Below are positions 1 to 9,243 of a stretch of DNA of 64,000 nucleotides, piece after piece. Source of the stretch: Peterkaempfera bronchialis (GTDB lineage: Bacteria > Actinomycetota > Actinomycetes > Streptomycetales > Streptomycetaceae); the NCBI RefSeq assembly GCF_003258605.2, contig NZ_CP031264.1, positions 2,108,001 through 2,172,000 on the forward strand, in the 5' to 3' direction. The position numbers and the translations under genes were made by a program. A model generated the notes under the pieces. It was given only the letters and a program-made list of their open reading frames with translations, was not told where the DNA came from and made no database searches. Numbering within the stretch: the first letter of the stretch is position 1; every line of letters starts with the position of its first letter.

Positions 1-2619
1 GCCCATCCGCTGGTCACCATGGACAACTACCCGGTGAACGACTGGTCCGAGGACCGGCTCTACCTCGGCCCGTACACCGGCCGGGAGGCGGGGGTGGCCA
101 CCGGTTCCGCCGCGCTGCTGGTGAATGCGATGGAGCAGCCGGTCGCCTCCCGGATCGCGCTCTTCACCGCCGCCGACTACGCCTGGAACCCCGCCGGGTA
201 CCGCCCGCAGGACTCCTGGCGGGGCGCGCTGCGGGCGCTGGCGGGCGGGTCCGGGGCGGCCGACGAGGCGCTGCGGACGCTGGCGGGCAACAGCTCCTCC
301 TCGCCGCTGGCCACCCAGGAGTCGGCGTATCTGCTGCCGCTGCTGCAACGCTTCTGGTCGGCGGTGGAGCCGACCGTGATGCCGTCGGCCAAGGAGCAGC
401 CGGGCCCGGGGAAGTCGGGCCACGGGAAGCCGGGCCAGGGGAAGCCGGTCCAGCGGAAGAAGCCCGCCGACGTCGACGCGGAGCGGCTGGCCGAGGCGGC
501 CGACGCACTGCGGGACGCCTTCACCGCCATGGAGCAGGCCCCGGAGGCGCTGCGTCCGGTGGCGGCCGGGGCGCTGGCCGACGAGGCAGGGCCGTGGCTG
601 GAGCAGCTCGCCCGGTACGGGAAGGCCGGCCGCTCGGCGGTGGACATGCTGCTGGCGCAGCGCAGCGGGGACGGCGCGGCGGCCTGGCGGGCGCGGCTGG
701 AGCTGCGCGGCCTGACGGCGGAGATCGCCGGCGGGTCGGCGACGGTCGGCGCGGGGGTGCTTGACCCGTTCCTGAAGCGGGTGCTGAAGACCGCCGACAG
801 CTGGTCCGGGGTGAGCGGCTCGGCGGCGCGGGCGACCACCACCATGGGGCCGGAGCCCGGGCACGGTGCGGCGATGATGACCGACGACGACCCGCGGACG
901 TTCTTCTGGAGCGATGCGCCGCCGCAGCGGGACGACTCGGTGGGGGTCGACCTCGGCGCCGACCGGCCGGTGGGCCGGGTCGTGGTGCAGATGGGTTCGC
1001 AGGACCCGGCAGGCGACGCCTCCGGCGACTCGCCGGACGACGTCCCGGTCGGCGGCGGGTCCACGGCGGCGCCGTCCGGTGCCGGGGAGGACGTCGACGA
1101 CGGCTATCTGCACCAGGCGGTGCTGGAGTACTCCACCGGCAACGGCGGCTGGCACCGGATCACCGAGGTCTCGGGCACCAGGACGGTCTCCGCCGCGCTG
1201 CCGGCCGGCACCGTCGCCCGCTATGTGCGGCTGCGCGCCACCGAGGCGCAGGAGACCACGGTCGCGGTGCGGGAGTTCACCGTGACGGCGCCGGGCGCCG
1301 AGCAGCCGACGGTCAGCGGGGGACCGCCGGCCGCGCCGGGCTCCTCGGTGGCGGCGGTCGTGGACGGCGACGCGGACACCGCGTACCGGGCGGCCTCGGC
1401 ACCCGGCGCCGACGACCGGCAGCTGGTGGTGGACCTGGGGGCGACCCGCCCGCTGGACCGGGTGTCGGTGCTGACCGACCCGGCGGTGAACACCGAGGCG
1501 GTGGTCGAGGCCCGGAAGCCGGACGGCGGCTGGGTCCGGCTGGGCGCGGTGCGGCCCGGCTACACCGAGCTGGCCGGGCACGGCCGGCAGGTCGACGCGC
1601 TCCGGCTGACCTGGGCGTACGGCGGCGAGGCGCCGGTCGTCAATGAGATCGTCCCCTGGTACGCGGACTCCCCGGTCGCCCGGCTGGAGGTGTCGCGCAG
1701 CACGCTGGACGTGGTGGCGGGCGCCCCGCAGCCGGCCACCGCGAGCGCCACCCTGGAGGCGACCCTGGCGGGTGCGGCGGCCGGGCAGTTCACCGTGCGG
1801 CTGCCGAAGGACGCCAAGGGCCTGACCGCCTCCGCCCCGGCCGCCGTCACGGTGCCGCGCGGCGGTCGGCTGGCGGTGCCGCTGGCGGTCTCCGCCGCTG
1901 CGGGCACGCCGAGCGGGGTCTACCGGGTTCCGGTGTCGTTCACATCGGGCGGCCGGACCGTGGACGAGGTGCTCCAGGTGCGGGTGGTCCCGCCGGTCTC
2001 CGGGCCGGACCTGGCCCGGACCGCCACCGCCACCTCCTCCGGGGACCGCGACGACCATCCGGCCGCCGCTGCCGTGGACGGCGACCCGGAGACCCGCTGG
2101 GCCTCCTCCGGCGGCGACGACTCCTGGTTCCAGCTGGAGCTGGCCGAGCCGGCCCGGCTGGGCTCGGTCATCCTGCACTGGCAGAGCGACGCCGTACTGA
2201 GCTGGCAGAACGCCTATGCGGTCGCGTACCGGGTGGAGACCTCGCCGGACGGGGTGTCCTGGACCGCCGCCGCGACCGTGGAGGACGGGCACGGCGGCAC
2301 CGAGACCGTCCGCCTGGACGCCCCGGGGACCCGGTTCGTCCGCGTCCAGGGCGTGCTGGCGGCCAACCGGTTCGGCTACTCGCTCTCCTCGGTGGAGGCA
2401 TATGCGGTGGACCGCCCGGTCGGCGGCGGGACGCCCCTGGCGTCCGCCACGCCCCCCGCGCCGCCGGTCGGTCCGGACCTGGCGGACGGCGCCGCTGCCC
2501 CGCCCTTCACCTCCGCGACGCCCTTCGCCTCCGCCTCGCCGTTCGCCGCCGTCCCCCCGGACGCCGTGGACGCTCCGGACGCGGTGGCCCCCGCCCCCGA
2601 GACCACGGACCTGCCGTAG
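1..2619 (+). CDS. beta-N-acetylglucosaminidase (GH84), C-terminal part, secreted multidomain
   Basis: The reading frame is open from base 1, so the 5' end of the gene lies outside the window. The first residues (TMDNYPVNDW, then YLGPYTGR) match the end of the GH84 catalytic barrel of NagJ/hyaluronidase-type beta-N-acetylglucosaminidases; the catalytic Asp pair would be upstream. A helical region follows, interrupted near residues 125-150 by a short Gly-Lys-Pro-rich insert. Next come two F5/8C (discoidin)-like carbohydrate-binding domains (about 270-420 and 440-550), a NEW3/Ig-like beta domain (about 560-665) and a third F5/8C domain (about 670-805), with an Ala/Pro-rich tail. The product is probably exported and removes terminal GlcNAc from glycans; the amino-sugar uptake operon at 5.6-12.6 kb is a plausible partner, which is inference. 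No sortase motif or C-terminal membrane helix is visible. Confidence 0.85.
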   Translation, partial: AHPLVTMDNYPVNDWSEDRLYLGPYTGREAGVATGSAALLVNAMEQPVASRIALFTAADYAWNPAGYRPQDSWRGALRALAGGSGAADEALRTLAGNSSSSPLATQESAYLLPLLQRFWSAVEPTVMPSAKEQPGPGKSGHGKPGQGKPVQRKKPADVDAERLAEAADALRDAFTAMEQAPEALRPVAAGALADEAGPWLEQLARYGKAGRSAVDMLLAQRSGDGAAAWRARLELRGLTAEIAGGSATVGAGVLDPFLKRVLKTADSWSGVSGSAARATTTMGPEPGHGAAMMTDDDPRTFFWSDAPPQRDDSVGVDLGADRPVGRVVVQMGSQDPAGDASGDSPDDVPVGGGSTAAPSGAGEDVDDGYLHQAVLEYSTGNGGWHRITEVSGTRTVSAALPAGTVARYVRLRATEAQETTVAVREFTVTAPGAEQPTVSGGPPAAPGSSVAAVVDGDADTAYRAASAPGADDRQLVVDLGATRPLDRVSVLTDPAVNTEAVVEARKPDGGWVRLGAVRPGYTELAGHGRQVDALRLTWAYGGEAPVVNEIVPWYADSPVARLEVSRSTLDVVAGAPQPATASATLEATLAGAAAGQFTVRLPKDAKGLTASAPAAVTVPRGGRLAVPLAVSAAAGTPSGVYRVPVSFTSGGRTVDEVLQVRVVPPVSGPDLARTATATSSGDRDDHPAAAAVDGDPETRWASSGGDDSWFQLELAEPARLGSVILHWQSDAVLSWQNAYAVAYRVETSPDGVSWTAAATVEDGHGGTETVRLDAPGTRFVRVQGVLAANRFGYSLSSVEAYAVDRPVGGGTPLASATPPAPPVGPDLADGAAAPPFTSATPFASASPFAAVPPDAVDAPDAVAPAPETTDLP

Positions 2620-2630
2620 GCGGTGCCTGG

Positions 2631-2672
2631 CCATTCCCACCTGACCATTCCCGCCTGACCATTCCCGCCTGG
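2631..2672. repeat. three 14-bp tandem repeats
   Basis: Three head-to-tail copies of CCATTCCCRCCTGR lie directly after the GH84 stop codon and before the terminator hairpin. The copies differ only at two purine positions. Confidence 0.8.
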
Positions 2673-2684
2673 CGGAAACGCGGC

Positions 2685-2723
2685 GGGCCGACGGCGCGTC
2701 CCTTGCGGATGCGCCGCCGGCCC
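2685..2723. terminator. hairpin between convergent GH84 and HNH genes
   Basis: Two 17-nt arms (2685-2701 and 2707-2723) pair with one mismatch and one G-U pair around the loop CTTGC. It lies between two convergent genes and probably ends both transcripts. There is no U-tract, as usual for actinomycetes. Confidence 0.7.
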
Positions 2724-2773
2724 ATGAGGCGTGCCGTGCCGGTCCTCGTCGGCCGAGCGACCGGGCAGCGGGG

Positions 2774-3409
2774 TCAGGCGGAGAGCTGCTGCGCAGGCTC
2801 ACCGCGGCGGTCGTGGAGGGTCCGCCCATGGGGGGAGCGGTCGAGGGGGATGGGCGGCTGGCCGGGGGCGCCGGCGCGGTCCGGATGGCCGGACTCGGCG
2901 AGCTGGTCCCGGCCGCCGTACGGTTCGAGGTAGGGGCGCCACCGCGGATCCCGGTGCCCGGTGCCGATGATGCGCCAGGCGAGTCCGGTGGGTGGCGCGG
3001 GTGGTCGGTTCATCCGCCAGCCCAGCTCCGAGAGGTGGCGGTCGCTCTTCACATGGTTGCAGCGGCGGCAGGCCGCCACCACGTTGTCCCAGCGGTGCTG
3101 GCCGCCCCGGCTGCGCGGGACCACATGGTCCACGCTGGTGGCCGCGGCTCCGCAGTAGACGCAGCGGCCGTTGTCGCGGGCGAAGAGCGCCCGGCGGGTG
3201 AGAGGTACGGGGCCACGAAAAGGGACCCGCACGAAGCGGGTCAGTCGGACGACGGACGGCGCCGTGACGGCGCTGGTGGCGCTGTGCATGGTGATCCCGG
3301 AGTCCTCCAGGCTGACCGCCTTGTTGTTGAGGACGAGGATGAGTGCGCGGCGCATCGATACGACGCCGAGTGGCTCGTACGACGCGTTGAGGACGAGGAC
3401 ATGCGGCAC
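2774..3409 (-). CDS. HNH endonuclease family protein
   Basis: A 211-residue protein with a clear HNH/McrA-type motif around residues 85-125: CVYCG, DHVVPRSRGG and NVVAACRRCN, giving two CxxC zinc-knuckle pairs and the DH metal site. The N-terminal block beginning VLVLNASYEPL is typical of a very common actinobacterial and proteobacterial HNH family of unknown physiological role. The C-terminus is Pro/Arg-rich and unlikely to be folded. The start is a GTG preceded by AAGGAGG at ideal spacing. It is transcribed alone and divergently from the mscS gene. Nuclease activity is predicted from the motif; neither substrate nor any link to restriction is shown. Confidence 0.9.
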   Translation of the reverse strand: MPHVLVLNASYEPLGVVSMRRALILVLNNKAVSLEDSGITMHSATSAVTAPSVVRLTRFVRVPFRGPVPLTRRALFARDNGRCVYCGAAATSVDHVVPRSRGGQHRWDNVVAACRRCNHVKSDRHLSELGWRMNRPPAPPTGLAWRIIGTGHRDPRWRPYLEPYGGRDQLAESGHPDRAGAPGQPPIPLDRSPHGRTLHDRRGEPAQQLSA

Positions 3410-3710
3410 GGATGCCTCCTTGTACGCCTACGGCGCGTGGCTCGCGCCGGGACGAGCGGCTGGTCGCGTATCGCTACGCGATCTCCCCTCAGTGTCGCCG
3501 TATGCCTCCCCACGGCGCCACCAATCCCAGGTAACGGACCGGGTGTGTGTTCACCCACATCCGATATGCCCAGCGAGGACGCCCGGTTCACGTCCGGATG
3601 GCGGCGTTCCGCACCGGCTTGGTCACGCAGCGTCCCCAGCCGGGCGGGGGATTCGCGTACCGCCGGTAGGGTGAACCCCTGCAACGCCCCCGCACCGAAG
3701 GGTTCCCGCC
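3410..3710. other. divergent intergenic region HNH/mscS
   Basis: This 301-bp region must hold the promoters for both divergent genes. A perfect inverted repeat, TCGCGTA-TCGC-TACGCGA (3474-3491), lies 65 bp upstream of the HNH start and could be an operator or leader hairpin. No coding frame or convincing sigma-70 hexamers were found. Confidence 0.5.
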
Positions 3711-4901
3711 GTGTCCTGGTCCGGCAGCGCCGGCCTCCTGCTCGCCGCAGACGCCTCCCCGTCACCGTCCTCCCTGCCCGGGTCCCCCTCCCCCGACCCC
3801 GCCGACGGCGGGCTGCTGGGCAACACCCCGACCAGCCTGACCCAGGTGCAGCAGAGCGCCAATGACGCGGCCGGCTGGGTGGACCAGAACTGGCAGGGGT
3901 GGGTGGCGGGCGGCGTCCGGATCGTCTTCATCGTCTTCCTGGCGCTGATACTGCGGGCCGTGGTGCGCAAGCTGATCACCCAGCTCATCGCGCGGATGAC
4001 GCGGGGCGCGGAGGAGTCCGCCACCGGCACCGGCCGGCTGGGCGGGCTGCTGGTCAACGCCGAGCGGCGGCGGCAGCGCTCGGAGGCCATCGGATCGGTG
4101 CTGCGCAGCATGGCCTCGTTCGCCATCCTGGGCACCGCCGCCCTGATGGTGCTCTCCGCGCTGGGGGTGAACCTGGCTCCGCTGCTGGCCAGCGCCGGGG
4201 TGGCGGGGGTGGCGATCGGCTTCGGGGCGCGGAATCTGGTGACCGACTTCCTCTCCGGTGTCTTTATGATCCTGGAGGACCAGTACGGCGTCGGCGACGA
4301 GATCGACGCGGGGGTGGCCACCGGCACGGTGCTGGAGGTCGGCCTGCGGGTGACCAAGCTGCGCGGCGCCGACGGCGAGATCTGGTACGTGCGCAATGGC
4401 GAGGTCAAGCGGATCGCCAATATGAGTCAAGGCTGGTCGACGGCCGTCATCGATGTGCAGGTCGGCTACCGGGAGGACCTGGACCGGGTGCAGGCAATCA
4501 TCCTGGCGACGGCGGAGGAGATGGCGAAGTCCACGCCGTGGGACGAACTGCTCTGGGAGCCGGTGCAGGTGCTGGGCGTGGAATCGGTGGCGGCCGACTC
4601 GGTGGTGCTGCGGGTGGAGGCCCGGACGATGCCCGGCAAGGCGGGCCTGGTCGCCCGCTCGCTGCGGGCCCGGCTGAAGACGGCCTTCGACGACGCCGGG
4701 GTCAGGCTCAAGGACGACGGGGTGACGGCCTCCCCCGACCCGGACCGGCCGGTGCCGGGCGGCGATGCGGCCCCGCCGTCGGCGCTGGCCAATCCGGACT
4801 CCCCGCAGTCGCTGGCGGCGCGTCCGCTGGACGGCGCCAGGGCGCGGGCACCCCGTACCCGCGGCGAGTCGGCCGTCGGCCGCGACCTCGGCAAGGGCTG
4901 A
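3711..4901 (+). CDS. mechanosensitive ion channel, MscS family
   Basis: A 396-residue membrane protein. A hydrophobic helix near residue 65-85 and two more near 130-180 precede the characteristic MscS pore segment GVAGVAIGFGARNLVTDF (Gly/Ala-packed TM3a). The beta domain follows with the conserved ILEDQYGVGDEI. The cytoplasmic alpha/beta domain runs to about residue 330, followed by a disordered Pro/Ala/Arg tail. MscS channels open under membrane tension during hypo-osmotic shock. The start is GTG with only a weak upstream purine stretch; no better in-frame start lies nearby. The gene stands alone and ends in a near-ideal hairpin terminator. Confidence 0.92.
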   Translation: MSWSGSAGLLLAADASPSPSSLPGSPSPDPADGGLLGNTPTSLTQVQQSANDAAGWVDQNWQGWVAGGVRIVFIVFLALILRAVVRKLITQLIARMTRGAEESATGTGRLGGLLVNAERRRQRSEAIGSVLRSMASFAILGTAALMVLSALGVNLAPLLASAGVAGVAIGFGARNLVTDFLSGVFMILEDQYGVGDEIDAGVATGTVLEVGLRVTKLRGADGEIWYVRNGEVKRIANMSQGWSTAVIDVQVGYREDLDRVQAIILATAEEMAKSTPWDELLWEPVQVLGVESVAADSVVLRVEARTMPGKAGLVARSLRARLKTAFDDAGVRLKDDGVTASPDPDRPVPGGDAAPPSALANPDSPQSLAARPLDGARARAPRTRGESAVGRDLGKG

Positions 4902-4910
4902 CGCCCAACC

Positions 4911-4955
4911 GCACCCGGCCCCGGCCCTCCTGGAGAGAGGGCCGGGGCCGGGTGC
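4911..4955 (+). terminator. terminator of the MscS gene
   Basis: A perfect 19-bp stem (4911-4929 with 4937-4955) around a 7-nt loop starts 10 bases after the mscS stop codon. Confidence 0.9.
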
Positions 4956-5527
4956 TGTCCGCCCGATACAGGCGGGGAGGCAGGCGGCGTCGACCGGCCC
5001 CCCGGTCGACGCCGCGCCGGCCGTGCAGCGGGCCTGGAGCGGGCCCGTCGACGACCGGTCGGAGTGCGGGCGGCGGACGGCAGCCGTATCCACCCCTTTC
5101 CCGGGTTCCGCCGCGCCGGTTCCCGGATATACGGTCTGCCGCATTTTCGCGCTACACCGGGCAGGCCGGAAACTGCCCGGGGATTGGCGCAATCGGGCGC
5201 CTCCAAGGGCATTCCCGTACGGCCGTCCGCACCCCTCGCACCGCCCCCGGACTGGTCCGGTGCGGCGGTACGACTGAGATCCTTCACCGCTGACGGGCCC
5301 TCGTCAAACCGACCTTCCTGGTCATATGTTCAATCCTAAAGAATCCATGACGTTGGGTAGTGGCGAATGCGTTCGGGAATGCTGGATCGCCACATTTCCC
5401 GACCGCTCGCACACATAGCGTCACGGACCGTCCACACATGTGATGCGCCACACATTTTCACCGAGCGTCGCCGGGCGGTCACACGGAGGCGGTGGTAACG
5501 CTTCCGCATCCCCGGCCGCACGGACCA
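4956..5527. other. long gene-free region upstream of the csn operon
   Basis: About 570 bp with no credible coding frame. The first half is ordinary GC-rich sequence. From about 5290 to 5480 the DNA is clearly richer in A and T than its surroundings (for example TCATATGTTCAATCCTAAAG), as in regulatory DNA. I see no RNA gene, but an unannotated small RNA or distal regulator sites for csnR are possible. Confidence 0.5.
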
Positions 5528-5582
5528 TTGACACCCCGCACGGCCGGACCTAGGTTCCTGGCACCGATAGGAAAGTTTCCTA
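5528..5582 (+). promoter_or_regulatory. csn promoter and ROK-type operator
   Basis: TTGACA (5528-5533) and TAGGTT (5551-5556) are separated by exactly 17 bp, a canonical vegetative promoter. Just after the expected transcription start lies the perfect palindrome TAGGAAAGTTTCCTA (5568-5582, centre at 5575). From memory this matches the operator recognised by the ROK-family repressor CsnR in Streptomyces. Its position would let the repressor block initiation, so csnR is probably autoregulated together with the operon. Confidence 0.85.
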
Positions 5583-5603
5583 ACAGTTCACGGAGGCGGC
5601 CAG

Positions 5604-6797
5604 GTGACCGGAGGCAGCGGCAACCCCGCCGGCCCCATCGCGGGCACCCCCCGCCTGCTGCGCGCCATCAACGACCGGGCCGCGCTGCACCTGCTGCTGG
5701 AACGCGGCCCGCTCTCCCGGACCCAGATCGGCACCCTCACCGGGCTCTCCAAACCCACCGCCTCGCAGCTGCTGGCCCGGCTGGAGTCCGCCGGGCTGGT
5801 GGTGCCGGTGGGCACCACCGAGGGCGGGCCCGGCCCCAACGCCCGGCTGTACGAGCTCAACCGGAGCGCCGCCTTCGTGGCCGGCCTCGATGTCACCCCG
5901 GCCCGCATCCGGGTCGCCGTCGCCGACATCACCGGCCGGGTGGTCGGCGAGCACCGGCTGGCCACCCCCGGGCGGCAGGCCGCAGGCACCGTCGACCGGG
6001 TGGTCGCGGCCGTCGACCAGGCGGTCCGCCAGGCCGGGCTGGAGCGCCGGCAGCTGTCCCAGGCCGTGATCGGCGCCCCCGGGGCCATCGACCCGCTCAC
6101 CGGGCGACTGCGCTACGCCCCGCACCTCACCGGCTGGCACGCACCCGGGCTGCTGGCCGAGCTGGCGGAGGCGCTGGGGATGCCGGTCGCCTTCGAGAAC
6201 GACGTCAACCTGGCCGCCGTCGCCGAGCAGACCCTGGGCGAGGCGCGCGGCTGCGAGGACTTCGTACTGCTCTGGGCCGCCGAGGGGATCGGCGCGGCGA
6301 TCATGATCGCCGGCCGGCTGCACCGGGGCTTCACCGGCGGCGCCGGCGAGGTCGGCTATATGCCACTGCCCGGAGCGCCGCTGATCCGCAATGTGCGCCG
6401 GGAGAACTCCGGCGGCTTCCAGGAGCTGGCCGGCGCACCCGCCGTACTGGCCCTGGCCAAGCAGCACGGGATCGGCGCCCGCACCGCCAGGGAGGCCGTC
6501 GCCAGGGCCGCGACCGCCCCCGGCGGCGGCGCCGTCCTCGCCGAGCTGGCGCACCGCCTGGCCACCGGGCTGGCCGCGATCGTCGCGGTGGTCGACCCGG
6601 AGCTGGTGGTGCTCTCCGGGGACGTGCCCCGGGCCGGCGGGGAGCGGCTGCGCGCCCTCGTCCAGGAGGAGCTCACCGGGCTGGCCGTGCCCCGGCCCCG
6701 GCTGCGGCTGAGCGCCCTGGAGGGGTCCCCGGTCGTCCACGGCGCCTTGCAGAGCGCACTGGCGACCGTCCGCGAATCCGTCTTCACCACCTCCTGA
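5604..6797 (+). CDS. csnR: ROK-family transcriptional repressor of the amino-sugar operon
   Basis: A 397-residue protein with an N-terminal winged helix-turn-helix (about 20-70; LSRTQIGTLTGLSKPTASQL) followed by a ROK fold. The kinase-like half keeps FENDVNLAAVAE and the GGAGEVGYM segment, but the Cys-rich zinc motif of ROK sugar kinases is missing, so this is a regulator and not an enzyme. It is the first gene of an operon for uptake and processing of oligosaccharides, in the same order as csnR-K of Streptomyces coelicolor, whose inducers are chitosan/glucosamine oligosaccharides. The GTG start follows CGGAGG. The palindrome at 5568-5582 is its likely target. Substrate assignment rests on gene order and operator, not on ligand residues. 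Confidence 0.9.
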   Translation: MTGGSGNPAGPIAGTPRLLRAINDRAALHLLLERGPLSRTQIGTLTGLSKPTASQLLARLESAGLVVPVGTTEGGPGPNARLYELNRSAAFVAGLDVTPARIRVAVADITGRVVGEHRLATPGRQAAGTVDRVVAAVDQAVRQAGLERRQLSQAVIGAPGAIDPLTGRLRYAPHLTGWHAPGLLAELAEALGMPVAFENDVNLAAVAEQTLGEARGCEDFVLLWAAEGIGAAIMIAGRLHRGFTGGAGEVGYMPLPGAPLIRNVRRENSGGFQELAGAPAVLALAKQHGIGARTAREAVARAATAPGGGAVLAELAHRLATGLAAIVAVVDPELVVLSGDVPRAGGERLRALVQEELTGLAVPRPRLRLSALEGSPVVHGALQSALATVRESVFTTS

Positions 6798-6917
6798 CCC
6801 CAGCTCCTGACCCCACCTCCTGACACCGCCACCTGGCCCCACCTCCTGTCACCACCGCCCCCGAGCCCCTCCGAGCCCCCGCCCCGCCCCGCCCCGCCCC
6901 TCCAGGAGGACATCCCC

Positions 6918-8264
6918 GTGACCACCAGCACCCGCAGAGTGCGCCGGACCGCCGCCGCCCTCGCCTGCACCGCCTCCCTGGCCCTGCTCGCGAGCGCCTG
7001 CACCGGCAGCAGCGAGGGCGGCGCCACCGACGACGCCTCCAAGGAGACCACCATCACCTTCTGGCACGGCTGGAGCCAGCCGTCCGAGGTGAAGGCGATC
7101 GACGACAACATCAAGGCGTTCGAGAAGGCGCACCCCAACATCCACGTCAAGGTCGTCAAGAACGTCACCGACGACAAGATCAACCAGGCGCTGCGGGCCG
7201 GCGGCGACAACGCGCCCGACGTGGTCTCCTCCTTCACCACCGACAACGTCGGCAAGTTCTGCGCCTCCGGCGTCTGGGCCGACCTCAAGCCCTTTCTGGA
7301 CAAGTCCGGGATCGAGGTCTCCGCGACCTTCCCCATAGCGATGGCCCAGTACACCGAGTTCAACGGCACCCGCTGCGCGCTGCCGCTGCTCGCCGACGCC
7401 TACGGGCTGTACTACAACAAGGACGCCTTCAAGGCGGCCGGCATCACCGCCCCGCCGAAGACGCTCTCCGAGTTCTCCGAGGTGGCGAAGAAGCTCACCA
7501 AGGCGACCGGCGACGGGTACAGCCAGCTCGGCTTCATGCCGGACTTCCACGGCTATGAGTCCACCCCCACCCACTTCCTGGGCCAGTGGGGCGCCACCTA
7601 CTTCGACAAGGACGGCAAGTCCAACCTGGCGTCCGACCCCAGCGTCACCGCCATGTTCGAGTGGCAGCGGAAGCTGGTCTCCGAGCTGGGCGGCTTCCAG
7701 AAGCTGGAGAAGTACCGGACCGGCTTCGGCGACGAGTTCTCGGAGAAGAACCCGTTCGAGACCGGGCAGGTCGCCATGGCGATCGACGGCGAGTGGCGGA
7801 TCGCCAACCTCAAGGCGGACGGCGTGAAGTTCGACTGGGCCACCGCGCCCTTCCCGGTGCCGGACGACCAGCTGAAGACCTACGGCCGGGGCTACCAGAC
7901 CGGCACCATCATCGGCATCGCGCAGACCAGCAGGAAGCAGAACGCCTCCTGGGAGCTGGTGAAGTACCTCGCCACCGACACCGACGCGGTGGTCGGCTTC
8001 GCCAACGCCATCCACAATGTGCCCAGCACCTTCGAGGCGCTGAAGTCGCCCGCGATCGACCCGGACCCCAACTTCAGGACCTTCCTGGACATCGCCGCCA
8101 ACCCGTACTCCTCCACCACCCCGGCGAGCATCAACGGCGGCGCCTACCAGGTGTCCCTCCAGAACTTCGGCTACTCCTACGAGTCCGGCAAGGTCTCCGA
8201 CCTGAAGGCGGGCCTGGCCGGCGTCGACAAGGAGATCGACGCCGCCGTGGCCCAGGCCAAGTGA
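6918..8264 (+). CDS. csnE: extracellular sugar-binding lipoprotein of ABC importer
   Basis: A 448-residue family-1 solute-binding protein. The N-terminus has twin-Arg-like positive charges, a hydrophobic core and a lipobox (LASAC, Cys at 28), so the mature protein is lipid-anchored. The opening of the mature domain, TITFWHGWS, and the later YGLYYNKDAF are typical of oligosaccharide-binding proteins. A strong AGGAGGA precedes the GTG start. The 120-bp gap from csnR contains a C-rich stretch and repeated CACCTCCTG-like units, but no obvious terminator. The gene overlaps the next permease by 4 bp. By analogy with the S. coelicolor csn system, the ligand would be glucosamine oligomers. Confidence 0.9.
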   Translation: MTTSTRRVRRTAAALACTASLALLASACTGSSEGGATDDASKETTITFWHGWSQPSEVKAIDDNIKAFEKAHPNIHVKVVKNVTDDKINQALRAGGDNAPDVVSSFTTDNVGKFCASGVWADLKPFLDKSGIEVSATFPIAMAQYTEFNGTRCALPLLADAYGLYYNKDAFKAAGITAPPKTLSEFSEVAKKLTKATGDGYSQLGFMPDFHGYESTPTHFLGQWGATYFDKDGKSNLASDPSVTAMFEWQRKLVSELGGFQKLEKYRTGFGDEFSEKNPFETGQVAMAIDGEWRIANLKADGVKFDWATAPFPVPDDQLKTYGRGYQTGTIIGIAQTSRKQNASWELVKYLATDTDAVVGFANAIHNVPSTFEALKSPAIDPDPNFRTFLDIAANPYSSTTPASINGGAYQVSLQNFGYSYESGKVSDLKAGLAGVDKEIDAAVAQAK

Positions 8265-9226
8265 CCGGAATGGCAGCCCATCTCCCCGTCCTGGCGGCGC
8301 TTCGCAGCAAGCGCCGCCGGGAGGCGGCCCGCACGCTCGCCTTCCTGGCGCCCTGGCTGATCGGCTTCGCGGTCTTCTTCGGCTACCCGCTGGTCTCCAC
8401 CCTGTACTTCTCCTTCATGCACTACGACGGCTTCGCCCAGCCGACGTTCACCGGGCTGAAGAACTGGAAGTACGTCTTCGGCGACTACCCGTACTTCTGG
8501 CAGGGCGTCCGCAACACCCTCTGGCTGGTCGTGGTCATGGTGACGCTGCGGGTGGCCTTCGGGCTGGGCGTCGGCATGCTGATCACCAAGGTCAAGACGG
8601 GAGCGGGCTTCTTCCGTACCGCCTTCTACCTGCCCTACCTGGCCCCGCCGGTGGCCGCGACCATCGGCTTCGCCTTCCTCTTCAACCCCGGCACCGGGCC
8701 GGTCAACCACCTGCTGGGCTCGATCGGCCTGCCGCAGCCCGGCTGGTTCACCGATCCCCACTGGTCCAAGCCCGCGCTCACCCTGCTCGCCCTGTGGGGC
8801 ATCGGCGATCTGATGGTCATCTTCATGGCCGCGCTGCTGGACGTCCCCAGGGAGCAGTACGAGGCGGCCTCGCTGGACGGCGCCGGGCCATGGCAGCGGT
8901 TCCGCTTCGTCACCTACCCCAACATCTCCCCCATCGTGATGTTCGCCGTGGTCACCGGTGTCATCCAGGCCCTCCAGTACTACACACAGGCCCTGGTCGC
9001 CGGGAAGGTCGCCAGCGGCATCATCGGCAACTCCGGCCAGCAGTTCGAGCCCGGCTACCCGGCGGGGTCCACCTGGACGCTGCCGCAGATGGTGTACAGC
9101 CTCGGCTTCCAGCACTTCGACTACGGCTCCGCCTGCGTGGTCGCCCTGCTGCTCTTCGCCGTCGCCATGGCCTTCACCGCACTGCTGCTGCGCCGCCGCT
9201 CCGGCCTCATGGGCGCCGAGGACTGA
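8261..9226 (+). CDS. csnF: sugar ABC transporter permease (MalF type)
   Basis: A protein of 321 residues with six predicted membrane helices. The cytoplasmic EAA loop reads EQYEAASLDGAGPWQRF, the contact point for the ATPase. The GTG start overlaps the csnE stop by 4 bp (GTGA), which favours translational coupling; an ATG nine bases later (8270) is the alternative. It pairs with csnG to form the membrane channel. No ATPase gene is in the operon, so the transporter presumably uses the shared MsiK-type ATPase encoded elsewhere, as known for Streptomyces CUT1 sugar importers. Confidence 0.92.
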   Translation: MTGMAAHLPVLAALRSKRRREAARTLAFLAPWLIGFAVFFGYPLVSTLYFSFMHYDGFAQPTFTGLKNWKYVFGDYPYFWQGVRNTLWLVVVMVTLRVAFGLGVGMLITKVKTGAGFFRTAFYLPYLAPPVAATIGFAFLFNPGTGPVNHLLGSIGLPQPGWFTDPHWSKPALTLLALWGIGDLMVIFMAALLDVPREQYEAASLDGAGPWQRFRFVTYPNISPIVMFAVVTGVIQALQYYTQALVAGKVASGIIGNSGQQFEPGYPAGSTWTLPQMVYSLGFQHFDYGSACVVALLLFAVAMAFTALLLRRRSGLMGAED

Positions 9227-9243
9227 GAAGGGCCGCGATCACC

